64,000 bases of DNA from Gp6-AA40 sp963818645 (GTDB lineage Bacteria > Acidobacteriota > Vicinamibacteria > Vicinamibacterales > UBA2999). The notes beneath the pieces were generated by a model that saw only the letters and a program-made list of their open reading frames with translations, had not been told where the DNA came from and searched no databases. Location: the NCBI GenBank assembly GCA_963818645.1, contig CAWFTF010000002.1, positions 1 through 64,000 of the forward strand, read 5' to 3'. Positions 44,973-53,842 of this stretch are shown here, in pieces (position 1 is the first letter of the stretch; every line of letters begins with the position of its first letter). The translations under genes and the position numbers were made by a program.

Positions 44973-46743
44973 GCAACTTGGCGACCTGACACGCACACAT
45001 ACCTGTGGCGCGCTCCGCACCAACGACGTCGGCGCGGACGTCGTGCTGCTTGGCTGGGTCCATCGGGTTCGCGATCTCGGCGGTGTCCTGTTCATCGACG
45101 TGCGCGATCGTGGCGGCGTGACGCAGGTGGTCTTCGATAAAGACGACGAAGCACTGATGACGAAGGCCAAGCGCCTTCGATCGGAGTACGTCGTCGGTAT
45201 CGCCGGAAACGTTCGCCGCCGTTCGCCGGAAACCGTGAACGCGAAGCTCCCGACAGGCGAGGTTGAAGTCCTCGTTCGCCGGCTCGTCGTGCTCAACGAG
45301 GCAAAGACACCGCCGTTTCCGATTGCTGACGATTCGCCGGTCTCGGAAGACGTCCGCCTGAAGTACCGCTATCTCGACCTGCGCCGGCCCAGGCTGCAGA
45401 ACAACATCGTCCTGCGCCATAAGTTGACGACGGCCATTCGGAAGTACTTCGACGCGAACGGATTCCTCGAGATCGAGACGCCGATTCTCACGAAGTCGAC
45501 GCCCGAAGGCGCGCGCGACTACCTCGTGCCGAGCCGCGTGCATCCGGGCGAGTTCTTCGCCTTGCCGCAGTCGCCGCAGCTCTTCAAGCAGATCCTCATG
45601 ATTGCGGGCATGGACCGCTACGTGCAGATCTGCAAGTGCTTCCGCGACGAGGACCTGCGCGCCGATCGTCAGCCCGAGTTCACACAGGTTGACGTCGAGA
45701 TGTCATTCGCGCGGCCCGACACGATCTTCGAGATCATCGAGCCGCTGATGGTCGAGATCTTTGCCGTGGTCGGCCGGAAAATCGAGACGCCATTTCCACG
45801 GATGGCGTACTCAGAGGCGATGGCGAAGTACGGATCGGACAAGCCGGACGTGCGTTGCGGTATGCCGATTCAGGACCTGCGAGAGGTGTTCCGCGAGTCG
45901 TCGTTCGAAGTGTTCCGGAAGATCGTCGCAGAAGGTGGCACGGTTCGCGGCTTCGTTGTCGCGAACGCGAGCGGCTACTCGCGCAGCGCCGTTGACGGCG
46001 TCGTCAATCAGGAGAAGGCCCAGGGGCGGCACCTGTTGTGGGCTCGACGCTCAGAGGACGGCACCATCACGTCGTCGTTCCCCCGGGCCGTGGGCGAGGA
46101 GGCGGTGCGGCGGCTGCTCGACGCGAGTGATACGCACAACGGGCAACTCCTGTTCGTCGTGGCGGGTGAGCCGGACAGCGCATCGAAGGCACTCGGGCAA
46201 TTGCGATTGATGCTCGCAAAAAAGGACGGCCTGCTCGACGGCGAGACGTTTGCCTTCACGTGGGTCGTGGACTTTCCGCTGCTCGAGTGGGACGCGGAAG
46301 AGAAGCGATACGTGTCGATGCACCATCCATTCACGTCGCCGCTCGACGATGACGTGGCGAAGCTCGACGCAGAGCCAGGCACCGCGCGTGCGAAGGCGTA
46401 CGATCTCGTGCTCAACGGCAGTGAGATTGGCGGGGGCAGCATCCGAATTCATGATGCCGACACCCAGCGGCGGATCTTCTCGTTGCTCAACATCAGCGAC
46501 GAAGAGGCGAAGCTCCGATTCGGCTTCTTCCTCGAGGCGCTCGAGTATGGGACGCCACCGCATGGTGGGATCGCGCTCGGCCTCGACCGTATCGCGGCGC
46601 TTCTCAGCAGCGAGAGTTCGATTCGAGAGGTGATAGCGTTCCCCAAGACAGCCGCCGCGGTGGACATGATGTCGGATGCCCCCTCGGCCGTAGACCAGAA
46701 ACAGCTACGAGAATTGCATCTCCAGATACGCAGTAAGCAATAG
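44965..46743 (+). CDS. aspS: Aspartyl-tRNA synthetase
   Basis: Class II synthetase of the bacterial type. The protein has 592 residues: N-terminal OB-fold (VVLLGWVHRVRDLGGVLFIDVRDRGGVTQVVFD), FLEIETPILTKSTPEGARDYLVPSR, RYVQICKCFRDEDLRADRQPEFTQVDVEMSF, the bacterial GAD insertion and GIALGLDRIAALL. Whether it is discriminating or not cannot be told. Its last codons and stop lie inside a GCAGTAA heptamer repeat. Confidence 0.96.
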   Translation: MAEQLGDLTRTHTCGALRTNDVGADVVLLGWVHRVRDLGGVLFIDVRDRGGVTQVVFDKDDEALMTKAKRLRSEYVVGIAGNVRRRSPETVNAKLPTGEVEVLVRRLVVLNEAKTPPFPIADDSPVSEDVRLKYRYLDLRRPRLQNNIVLRHKLTTAIRKYFDANGFLEIETPILTKSTPEGARDYLVPSRVHPGEFFALPQSPQLFKQILMIAGMDRYVQICKCFRDEDLRADRQPEFTQVDVEMSFARPDTIFEIIEPLMVEIFAVVGRKIETPFPRMAYSEAMAKYGSDKPDVRCGMPIQDLREVFRESSFEVFRKIVAEGGTVRGFVVANASGYSRSAVDGVVNQEKAQGRHLLWARRSEDGTITSSFPRAVGEEAVRRLLDASDTHNGQLLFVVAGEPDSASKALGQLRLMLAKKDGLLDGETFAFTWVVDFPLLEWDAEEKRYVSMHHPFTSPLDDDVAKLDAEPGTARAKAYDLVLNGSEIGGGSIRIHDADTQRRIFSLLNISDEEAKLRFGFFLEALEYGTPPHGGIALGLDRIAALLSSESSIREVIAFPKTAAAVDMMSDAPSAVDQKQLRELHLQIRSKQ

Positions 46744-46757
46744 GCGGTAGGCAGTAA
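46730..46757. repeat. GCAGTAG-family heptamer repeat over the aspS stop
   Basis: GCAGTAA, GCAATAG, GCGGTAG, GCAGTAA: exactly four units of seven. The aspS stop codon TAG (46741-46743) is part of the second unit, so the repeat has entered or grown from the gene's end. Confidence 0.7.
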
Positions 46758-46763
46758 CGCTGC

Positions 46764-47735
46764 ATGAGAAAGATCGCGCTACCACAACAAGGTCTCGAGA
46801 CGCTGTACGGCGCACACGACGGCAACCTCAAGCACATCGAGTCGGTTCTCGGAGTCCAGATCCGCACGCACGGAGATGAGCTCATCGTCGATGGCGACAA
46901 AGCGGCCGAGCAACGCGTGGAACGTCTCTTGGATCAGTTGTCAGCGTTGATCGCGGAAGGGTACGAGCTGAAAAACGGCGACGTGAAGACAGCGGTGCAG
47001 CTCGTCGCCAACGACGAGAACGTCGATCTGCGACCGTATTTCCTTCGCGAGGGGCAGAAGCAGCCCGAAGGCACTCGCCGTCGCGTCAACCCCAAGAGCA
47101 CGAATCAGCGGCGGTACCTCGAAGCCATCGAGCGCTATGACATCGTCTTCGGCGTGGGTCCCGCGGGAACGGGCAAGACGTATCTCGCGATGGCGCAGGC
47201 CGTCAGCTACCTCCTCGCGAAGAAGGTCAGCCGGATCATCCTCGCGCGGCCCGCAGTGGAAGCGGGTGAGAAGCTGGGATTCCTTCCCGGCGATCTGCAG
47301 GAAAAGGTCAATCCCTATCTGCGTCCGCTCTACGATGCGCTCTACGACATGATGGACACCGAGCGCGCCACGCGCCTCGTGGAGCGGGGCACGATCGAGG
47401 TGGCGCCGATCGCCTTCATGCGCGGCCGCACACTGAACGACGCGTTTGTGATCCTCGACGAAGCCCAGAACACCACGTCGGAGCAGATGAAGATGTTTCT
47501 GACGCGGCTCGGCTTCGGTTCGAAGGCTGTGGTCACCGGCGACATCACGCAAATCGATCTACCGCAGCCCAAGACGTCGGGGCTAATCGAAGCGCTCCGG
47601 ATCGTCAAAGACATCGACGGGATCGGCTTCATCTACTTCGATGACAAGGACGTCGTCCGGCACAAGCTCGTCCAGCAGATCGTGAAAGCCTACGACGCGC
47701 TCTCCGCCGGACGCCGCAGCGATGGGCGCCCGTAG
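46764..47735 (+). CDS. phoH: PhoH-like ATPase
   Basis: RNA-linked P-loop ATPase that lies beside ybeY in many bacteria. The protein has 323 residues: an N-terminal KH-like part, P-loop FGVGPAGTGKTYLAMAQAV, RPAVEAGEKLGFLPGDLQEKVNPYLRPLYDALYD, Walker B VILDEAQNTT and SKAVVTGDITQIDLP. The C-terminus overlaps the longest ybeY frame. Confidence 0.94.
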   Translation: MRKIALPQQGLETLYGAHDGNLKHIESVLGVQIRTHGDELIVDGDKAAEQRVERLLDQLSALIAEGYELKNGDVKTAVQLVANDENVDLRPYFLREGQKQPEGTRRRVNPKSTNQRRYLEAIERYDIVFGVGPAGTGKTYLAMAQAVSYLLAKKVSRIILARPAVEAGEKLGFLPGDLQEKVNPYLRPLYDALYDMMDTERATRLVERGTIEVAPIAFMRGRTLNDAFVILDEAQNTTSEQMKMFLTRLGFGSKAVVTGDITQIDLPQPKTSGLIEALRIVKDIDGIGFIYFDDKDVVRHKLVQQIVKAYDALSAGRRSDGRP

Positions 47736-47736
47736 C

Positions 47737-47806
47737 GGAGGGTCTTCTGACCCTCCGGCGAGTGCGGATCGACCTTCCAAACGCTCGCCGGCCTTGCGGC
47801 CGGCGA
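47737..47806. repeat. Two perfect hairpins at the phoH-ybeY junction
   Basis: CGGAGGGTC / GACCCTCCG around TTCT (47737-47758), and TCGCCGGCC / GGCCGGCGA around TTGC (47785-47806). Both have 9-bp arms and 4-nt loops. They resemble the GGCGGGTCT palindrome at 39289 and are REP-like. They could weaken or tune expression of ybeY. Confidence 0.6.
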
Positions 47807-47814
47807 CACTCAAT

Positions 47815-48231
47815 GTGGAAGTCATCAGCGCGGGCCGTCTCAGGGCGCCCGGTCTGGGGCGCTGGCTGGTCGCGACGTCACCGCCAACTGCCAGGGGTGC
47901 GGTCGTCGTTGCACTCGTATCCGACGCGCGTGTCCGGCAGCTCAACGCCAGATACCGGGACAAGAATTCCCCAACAGACGTGCTGTCGTTCGCGGCCGGA
48001 GAGCCCGGTTTTCTGGGCGAAATCGTGATTGCGAGCGGGGTGGCGCGGCGTCAGGCCCGGCAGGCCGGCCACCCGCTTCAGGTCGAGTTGCGGGTGCTGG
48101 CGCTGCACGGTTTGCTGCATCTTCTTGGCTATGATCACGAGCGAGATGACGGCCGGATGGCTCGGGTCGAGCGTCGCCTACGGCGGAAGGGTGGCTTGCG
48201 CGAAGGTCTGATCGAGCGGGGTCGGCGATGA
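47815..48231 (+). CDS. ybeY: Endoribonuclease YbeY
   Basis: Metal-dependent RNase for 16S rRNA 3' maturation and ribosome quality control. The zinc motif HGLLHLLGYDHERD supplies three His in the H-x3-H-x5-H spacing. Conserved RVRQLNARYRDKNSPTDVLSF precedes it. I choose GTG 47815 (VEVISAGRL), matching the usual family N-terminus; an ATG at 47722 would add 31 residues encoded by two hairpin repeats and is less likely. 138 residues. Confidence 0.88.
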   Translation: MEVISAGRLRAPGLGRWLVATSPPTARGAVVVALVSDARVRQLNARYRDKNSPTDVLSFAAGEPGFLGEIVIASGVARRQARQAGHPLQVELRVLALHGLLHLLGYDHERDDGRMARVERRLRRKGGLREGLIERGRR

Positions 48232-49454
48232 CTCCACTTCTTCTGTTCGTCCTCGGGGGCGCCACAATGTTTCTGGGCGTGGTGCAGGCGGCGTTCAGCG
48301 CCCTCATGCGTCTGTCGCTCCGCCTGATGGCCGAGCGCGGAGGGCGTGGCGACCGCCTCGGTCACTACCTCGACGATCCGCTGCAGCTGTTCGTCCCGGT
48401 CCGCCTTCTCATCGGCATGTGCACTGTGCTCGCGGGTGCACTTATCGCACGACTCAGCGACATTCACGACGGCCTCTCAGTGACGACGTTCATCGTGTCG
48501 CTGGTCGCATTCGTCGCGATATGTGAACACGTGCTGCCGATGCTGATCGTGGGGCGCAATCCGGAAGCGGTGCTCGACTTTATCTTGCCGGTGTTTCATC
48601 CGGTGGCGCAGCTGCTGACACCGGTGACGGCCACCATCCTTCGTGTCATCGGTGTTCGTCGCGAACTACCGAACGGCAGTGCCGATGCGGCGCAGCAGGC
48701 CCCTGCGAAGGAGGACCAAGTGGAAGGGGCGATCTCGCAGGAGGAAGGACGCGAGCTGCTTCAGTCGATCGTGGACTTCACGGAGACGGTCGTCAAAGAA
48801 GTGATGACGCCGCGCCCCGACCTTGTGGCGATTCCCGCCGACGCGACCCTTCAGGATCTCCGTACGCTCTTCAGGGAAGAGCAGTACTCGCGCATGCCCG
48901 TGTATCGCGACAACCTGGACAACATCCTCGGCATCGTCTACGTGAAGGATCTGGTCGCGCTGCCTCCGGCGGCTGAACCGCCGCTGACCACGATGATGCG
49001 GTCCGCGTACTTCGTCCCCGAGAGCAAGCGCGTGTCAGAGCTGCTCAAAGAAATGCAGCGGCATCAGGTGCAGATGGCGATTGTCGTCGATGAATACGGC
49101 GGCACGGCTGGTCTTGTCACCGTCGAGGACCTGCTCGAAGAGATCGTCGGCGAGATCCGCGACGAATACGACGTCGAGAGCGAGACGGTCACCGACGAGG
49201 GTGACGGCGTGTTCGTCTTCAGCGGCAAGGTCAGCGTTGACGAAGTCCGCGACCGCCTCGGTGTGGAGATCGAGCGCGAAGGCTTCGAGACAGTCGGCGG
49301 GTATCTGCTCTCGTCACTTGGACGCATGCCGTACGTTGGCGAAGTCGTCGACATGGGCGAGCTGTCTTTCGAGGTCCTCGAAGTCGAACGCCGTCGCGTC
49401 ACCAAGGTGCGCGCGCGGCGACGCAAGAACGCCACCGCGTCCGCCGAACAATGA
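48228..49454 (+). CDS. CNNM/CBS membrane protein of the CorC-HlyC family
   Basis: Protein of 408 residues with three or four N-terminal transmembrane helices (CNNM domain, about 1-140), a CBS pair (MTPRPDLVAIPADATLQDLRTLFREEQYSRMPVYRDNLDNILGIVYVKDLV and VSELLKEMQRHQVQMAIVVDEYGGTAGLVTVEDLLEEIVGEIRDEYD) and a C-terminal CorC_HlyC domain. Family members export Mg or Co or modulate such transport. It overlaps ybeY and era, a phoH-ybeY-corC-era order seen widely. Confidence 0.92.
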   Translation: MTPLLLFVLGGATMFLGVVQAAFSALMRLSLRLMAERGGRGDRLGHYLDDPLQLFVPVRLLIGMCTVLAGALIARLSDIHDGLSVTTFIVSLVAFVAICEHVLPMLIVGRNPEAVLDFILPVFHPVAQLLTPVTATILRVIGVRRELPNGSADAAQQAPAKEDQVEGAISQEEGRELLQSIVDFTETVVKEVMTPRPDLVAIPADATLQDLRTLFREEQYSRMPVYRDNLDNILGIVYVKDLVALPPAAEPPLTTMMRSAYFVPESKRVSELLKEMQRHQVQMAIVVDEYGGTAGLVTVEDLLEEIVGEIRDEYDVESETVTDEGDGVFVFSGKVSVDEVRDRLGVEIEREGFETVGGYLLSSLGRMPYVGEVVDMGELSFEVLEVERRRVTKVRARRRKNATASAEQ

Positions 49455-50410
49455 AGGCCGGCTTCGTTTCTTTCGTTGGTCGTCCCAATGCCGGCAAGTC
49501 CACCCTCCTGAATCGCATCGTCGGCCAGAAGCTCGCGATCGTCTCGGACAAGCCGCAGACGACGCGCACGCGCGTGGTTGGCGTCAAGAACTACGACGGC
49601 GGTCAGATTGTCTTCGTCGATACGCCGGGTGTCCACAAGCCGACGCATCGCATGAACGTGCGCATGGTTGACGTCGCGCTCGAGGCGATGCGCGACGTCG
49701 ACGTGCTGTCCCTGGTGGTGGATGCCTCGGTCAAGTCCGGTCCCGGTGACCGCTATCTACTGGACGTGCTGAACGACGTCAAGACGCCGGTGATCCTGAC
49801 GCTGACGAAAGTGGATCTCATCGCCAAGCCACGCCTTCTGCCACTCATCGATTACTACAGCAAGGCGCATTCGTTCGCGGAGATCGTGCCAGCGTCTGCT
49901 ATCGACGGCACCAACATCGACACGTTGGAACGTCTCTTCCTCCAGCATCTGCCGGAAGGCGAGCCGCTCTATCCGCCCGACTATCTGACCGATCAGACCG
50001 ACCGCTTTTACGTGTCAGAGATCGTGCGCGAGCAGGTGCTTCAAAACACCCACGACGAGCTGCCGTTCTCCACGGCCGTTGTCATCGATCGGTTCGATGA
50101 AAGTGACGCGTCGATCCTCAAGCTTTATTGCACGATCCTGGTCGAGCGGGACTCGCAGAAGGGGATCGTCGTCGGGAAGGGCGGCGAGATGATCAAGCAG
50201 ATCGGGACGGCGGCACGCCTGGGGCTCGAGGCCCACTTCGAGACCCGTGTGTTCCTCGACCTCCACGTCAAAGTGAAGTCTGAATGGCGAAACGACGAGC
50301 GTGTGCTCGACGAGATCAATATTCAGAATCGTGGAGTCGTCTACGGATTGACGAGGGACTCGCTCCCTCCGATGACGGGGACCGTATCGACGAAGGCGCG
50401 CCACGTCTGA
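49451..50410 (+). CDS. era: GTPase Era
   Basis: 16S rRNA-binding GTPase needed for 30S assembly. The protein has 319 residues: G1 GRPNAGKSTLLNRIVG, G2 TTRTRVVG, G3 DTPGVHKPTHRMN, G4 TKVD, G5 PASA, and a C-terminal KH domain with GIVVGKGGEMIKQIGTAARLGLE. The last 70 bp overlap, antisense, the end of the PilZ gene. Confidence 0.96.
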   Translation: MKAGFVSFVGRPNAGKSTLLNRIVGQKLAIVSDKPQTTRTRVVGVKNYDGGQIVFVDTPGVHKPTHRMNVRMVDVALEAMRDVDVLSLVVDASVKSGPGDRYLLDVLNDVKTPVILTLTKVDLIAKPRLLPLIDYYSKAHSFAEIVPASAIDGTNIDTLERLFLQHLPEGEPLYPPDYLTDQTDRFYVSEIVREQVLQNTHDELPFSTAVVIDRFDESDASILKLYCTILVERDSQKGIVVGKGGEMIKQIGTAARLGLEAHFETRVFLDLHVKVKSEWRNDERVLDEINIQNRGVVYGLTRDSLPPMTGTVSTKARHV

Positions 50411-51027
50411 TGGATGCTCGCGCGATTATTCGAGAGCGCACCGCCATACCAGATCGATGATCGCTTCGTGGACGGCGTCTGGGCCCACATCCGCTGCACG
50501 GTCACTTCGACACCGACGACAGGAACACGCACGGTGAAATACGGAGGCAGCGCTGTGCGGTACTGGCGAGACATCTCGAGGCGCAGGCCTTCTGCGCTGA
50601 CGTCGACGATACGTGAAGGCACGCCATTGGCGACCGCTTCGAAGGAGGCGACGGGTTTGCGCACCGATCGCCGGACGGGCCGGTCATCGAGAATGGCCAT
50701 GGCGACGAAACACATCAACATGGCGCGATCGATCGGGCGACTGAGGTACATCGTCTGCGCGCCGAACGCGTCACCCTGCGACGCTGTTGCCGCATTGCCA
50801 ATCAGGATGATGGGCGAAACCGGGTTACGTCCGCGGCTCTCCACCAGGAGCCGGCGATGCGAGACGTCTGCGATGAGGAGAGCGAAGGGCAGGAGGGTCT
50901 CGTTCGCCGCGGCCTGGGCGGTGGACCGCTGCACGGGCTCGAACCCATCCGACCGAACCCAGTCGGCGACCGCCGCAGCCTCGGTGGCGTTTGGCAGCGA
51001 GACGATGACTTTTGGACGATCGGCCAT
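50341..51027 (-). CDS. PilZ-domain protein with receiver-like N-terminus
   Basis: Protein of 228 residues. The first ~120 residues (KVIVSLPNATEAAAVADWVRSDGF, LLIADVSHRRLLVESRGR, MYLSRPIDRAMLMCFVAMAI) look like a degenerate receiver fold. The C-terminal part has PilZ signatures RRSVRKPV and DVSAEGLRLEM, which bind c-di-GMP. A c-di-GMP reader would fit an organism with type IV pili. ATG 51027 is chosen; its tail overlaps era on the other strand by 70 bp. Confidence 0.8.
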   Translation of the reverse strand: MADRPKVIVSLPNATEAAAVADWVRSDGFEPVQRSTAQAAANETLLPFALLIADVSHRRLLVESRGRNPVSPIILIGNAATASQGDAFGAQTMYLSRPIDRAMLMCFVAMAILDDRPVRRSVRKPVASFEAVANGVPSRIVDVSAEGLRLEMSRQYRTALPPYFTVRVPVVGVEVTVQRMWAQTPSTKRSSIWYGGALSNNRASIHQTWRAFVDTVPVIGGSESLVNP

Positions 51028-51195
51028 GCGCGAGGAAGTGCAGCCGGCGTGCCACGCCATGGCCGCGATATTCCCGGACATTTCGCGTCATCTCGCGGGG
51101 ACGCGAGCGATCGACCCACGGAACTGCCGCGTCAGGGAGAGAACCGTAATCTCGAGCCATTACATCAACCGGTAGACTGCGGGTGAGGCATATCG

Positions 51196-51744
51196 ATGAC
51201 CACCTACATCGCATTGCTGCGAGCGGTGAATCTCGGGCCGCACAACAAGATCGGTATGTCAGATCTGAGAGAGCTCTTGACCAGTCTCGGCATGCAAGGC
51301 GTGCAGACACTTTTGCAAAGCGGGAATGCCGTCTTTCAAAGCGATGCACGAACGACAGCACCGCTCGAGCGCCTGATCGAAGGTGCGGCAGCGAAACAGC
51401 TTCACGTCGAGACCGACGTGATGATCCGCTCTCACAAGGAATGGAAGGGCATCATCGCCAGCAATCCGTTTCGCAAGGAGGCCACGCAGGACCCGAGTCA
51501 CCTCCTCGTCCTGCCGCTCAAGGGGTCGCCCGCCCGCGGAGCGGCCGGCGCCCTTCAGGCCGCGATCGTCGGACACGAGGTGGTTCGCGTCGATGGCCGC
51601 TGTGCCTACATCGTCTACCCGGATGGCATCGGCCGTTCGAAGCTGACGAGCGCGCTGATCGAGAAGAAACTCGGCACGCGAGGTACGGCTCGCAACTGGA
51701 ACACGGTGCTGAAACTCGATGCGCTCGCTGACTCGATGCCGTGA
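51196..51744 (+). CDS. DUF1697 family protein
   Basis: Protein of 182 residues beginning TTYIALLRAVNLGPHNKIGMSDLRELLTSLGMQGVQTLLQSGNAVF, the diagnostic N-terminal pattern of DUF1697, and ending with the family's RNWNTVLKL. These proteins are common and uncharacterised. It stands alone between the divergent PilZ gene and mgtE. Confidence 0.9.
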   Translation: MTTYIALLRAVNLGPHNKIGMSDLRELLTSLGMQGVQTLLQSGNAVFQSDARTTAPLERLIEGAAAKQLHVETDVMIRSHKEWKGIIASNPFRKEATQDPSHLLVLPLKGSPARGAAGALQAAIVGHEVVRVDGRCAYIVYPDGIGRSKLTSALIEKKLGTRGTARNWNTVLKLDALADSMP

Positions 51745-51790
51745 CAGCGTGGTAAATTAAATCCTTTTGTGGCTCTGACGAGAACCCGAC

Positions 51791-53155
51791 ATGGCGGCGC
51801 AGCGCAGAATTGATCTCGTCCTCGACTCAGTCAAGCGACTGCTGCGCATTGGTGCGACCGCCAACCTCCTGAACCTCCTTCAGAAACAGCACCCGGCCGA
51901 CCTCGCCCAGGTCTTCAGCGAGTTGCAGGACAAGGAACGCGACGCTGCGTTCACGGTGTTGGCCGATCGGAACGGTCGCCTTGCGATGGAAGCCGTCTCC
52001 GAGCTCGGTCCGGAAAATGGCGCCAGGCTGCTGGCCACGCGTCCCCCGGAGGAGATCGCCAAGCTCGCGCAGGACATCCCGTCAGACGATGCCGCGGCCC
52101 TGATCGACCACCTCCCTGAGGAGCTGTCCGCCGCCGTCCTCCATTTGATGCGGCCGAAGGAATCGACTGTCGTCGAGAACCTCCTCGAGTACGCGGAGCG
52201 GACCGCCGGCCGCATCATGAACCCGAATGTCTTCGCGCTGAACGAAGACATCACGGTCGGCGAAGCGATCACCGAGATTCAAACCAGCCGCGACGTTGAG
52301 ATGGTCTTCTATCTCTACGTCGTCGACGAGCGTCGTCACCTGGTGGGCGTTGTGTCGTTGCGGCGACTGCTCCTCGTGTCGCCAGAGACGCCGCTCAAGC
52401 GAATCATGACGGCGGATTTGATCAGCGCGCGCGTTGACATGGACCAGGAAGAAGTGGCGCGTCAGGTCGCTGCCTACAACCTGCTCGCGATTCCCGTGGT
52501 CGATGCGGAGAACAAACTGGCCGGCATCATCACCGTGGACGACGTGATCGATGTCATCAAGGACGAGGCGACGGAGGACATCTACAGGCTGGCTGGTGTC
52601 GCGGGCGACGAGCGTGCGTTCACGCCCGCGAGGGAGTCGCTGCGCAAGCGGCTGCCATGGCTCGGCATCAACCTGCTGACCGCGTTTCTTGCAGCCGCGG
52701 TCGTCGGACTCTTCGAGGGCACGATCGATCTGTTTCCCGTCCTCGCGGTCTTCATGCCAATCGTGGCTGGCATGGGTGGCAATGCCGGCACGCAGACGCT
52801 GACGGTGATCGTGCGTGGGATCGCGCTGGGCGAATTGACGTGGAGCAATTCGCGCAAAGCGCTGTTGAAGGAAGCCGTCGTCGGCCTGGGCAACGGCATA
52901 GTGCTCGGCACGGCAGCAGCCGCCGTTGTGTGGATGGTCCGAGGCAACCCCACGCTTGGGCTGGTGCTGGGGATGGCGATGATCATCAATATGTTTGTCG
53001 CGGCGGCCGCGGGCACGCTGGTGCCGCTCGGATTGCGTGCAGCCAACGTGGACCCGGCACTGGCGTCGTCGGTGTTCATCACGACGATGACCGATATGTT
53101 CGGCTTCTTCTCATTTCTGGGCCTGGCAACCGTGTTCGCGCGGTATCTGGTGTGA
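51791..53155 (+). CDS. mgtE: Magnesium transporter MgtE
   Basis: Mg-gated channel of the inner membrane. The protein has 454 residues: N-domain with HPADLAQVFSELQDKERDAAF, CBS pair (YAERTAGRIMNPNVFALNEDITVGEAI and DLISARVDMDQEEVARQVAAYNLLAIPVVD), plug helix RKRLPWLGINLLTAFLAAAVVGLFE, and pore segments with MPIVAGMGGNAGTQTLTVIVRGIALGE. TTAAAT at about 51755 is AT-rich and may be part of its promoter. A CorA channel also lies in the window. Confidence 0.95.
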   Translation: MAAQRRIDLVLDSVKRLLRIGATANLLNLLQKQHPADLAQVFSELQDKERDAAFTVLADRNGRLAMEAVSELGPENGARLLATRPPEEIAKLAQDIPSDDAAALIDHLPEELSAAVLHLMRPKESTVVENLLEYAERTAGRIMNPNVFALNEDITVGEAITEIQTSRDVEMVFYLYVVDERRHLVGVVSLRRLLLVSPETPLKRIMTADLISARVDMDQEEVARQVAAYNLLAIPVVDAENKLAGIITVDDVIDVIKDEATEDIYRLAGVAGDERAFTPARESLRKRLPWLGINLLTAFLAAAVVGLFEGTIDLFPVLAVFMPIVAGMGGNAGTQTLTVIVRGIALGELTWSNSRKALLKEAVVGLGNGIVLGTAAAAVVWMVRGNPTLGLVLGMAMIINMFVAAAAGTLVPLGLRAANVDPALASSVFITTMTDMFGFFSFLGLATVFARYLV

Positions 53156-53179
53156 GACGACATAAAATAGTGCGTATTC

Positions 53180-53831
53180 GTGCCGCTCTACACCGCCGAG
53201 GCGCTGGTTCTTCGCACATACAAGCTCGGTGAGGCCGACAGGATTGTGGTCTTCCTGACGCGGGATCGGGGCAAGAAGCGCGGTGTGGCCAAGGGCGCCC
53301 GCCGGCCGCGATCGTCGTTTACCGGTGCGCTGGAGCCGATGACCGAGGTCAGGGTTGCCTACTTCGAGAAGGAGCGGCGGGAGCTGGTTGGGCTCAATTA
53401 CGCGGAGACAGTTCGGTCGCCTCTGACGCTGGCCAATCAGGACGCGCTCGGATACGTCAGCTACTTCGCCGAACTCCTCGACGAGTGGGCGCAGGAGGCC
53501 GACGCCGACGATCGGCTCTATCGGCTGGGTGCCTCGATGCTCGACGCGCTTGCCGCTGGAGCGCCGGTTGAGCCGCTGGCCCGGTATTTCGAGGTACTGG
53601 CTCCTGCGGCTGCAAGGCGTGTATCCCGAATCGCACGCAGGCTTGTCGAGTGGGGCTGTAGCATTTCTGGCCGGGTCGCGTACCGTGCCGCCCCACCAGG
53701 TGGCTTCGGTGCCGATTGATCCTCGGGCGCTCAGGGAACTGGAGAACGTGCATCGGACGCTGATCACGATGCACCTGGAGAAAACGTTGAAGTCGGACCG
53801 CGTGCTTCGCGACCTTCGTCGTCACGCCTGA
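53180..53831 (+). CDS. recO: DNA repair protein RecO (frameshift)
   Basis: Loads RecA with RecFR at gaps. The OB-fold N-terminus is clear: LYTAEALVLRTYKLGEADRIVVFLTRDRGKKRGVAKGARRPRSSF. The frame breaks after PLARYFE (GAGG at 53591-53594), and one extra G explains it; the next frame gives YWLLRLQGVYPESHAG and LRELENVHRTLITMHLEKTLKSDRVLRDL. The usual Cys ligands of the RecO zinc finger after GVYP are absent. About 216 residues; GTG start. Confidence 0.88.
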
Positions 53832-53842
53832 ACGGATTGAGC

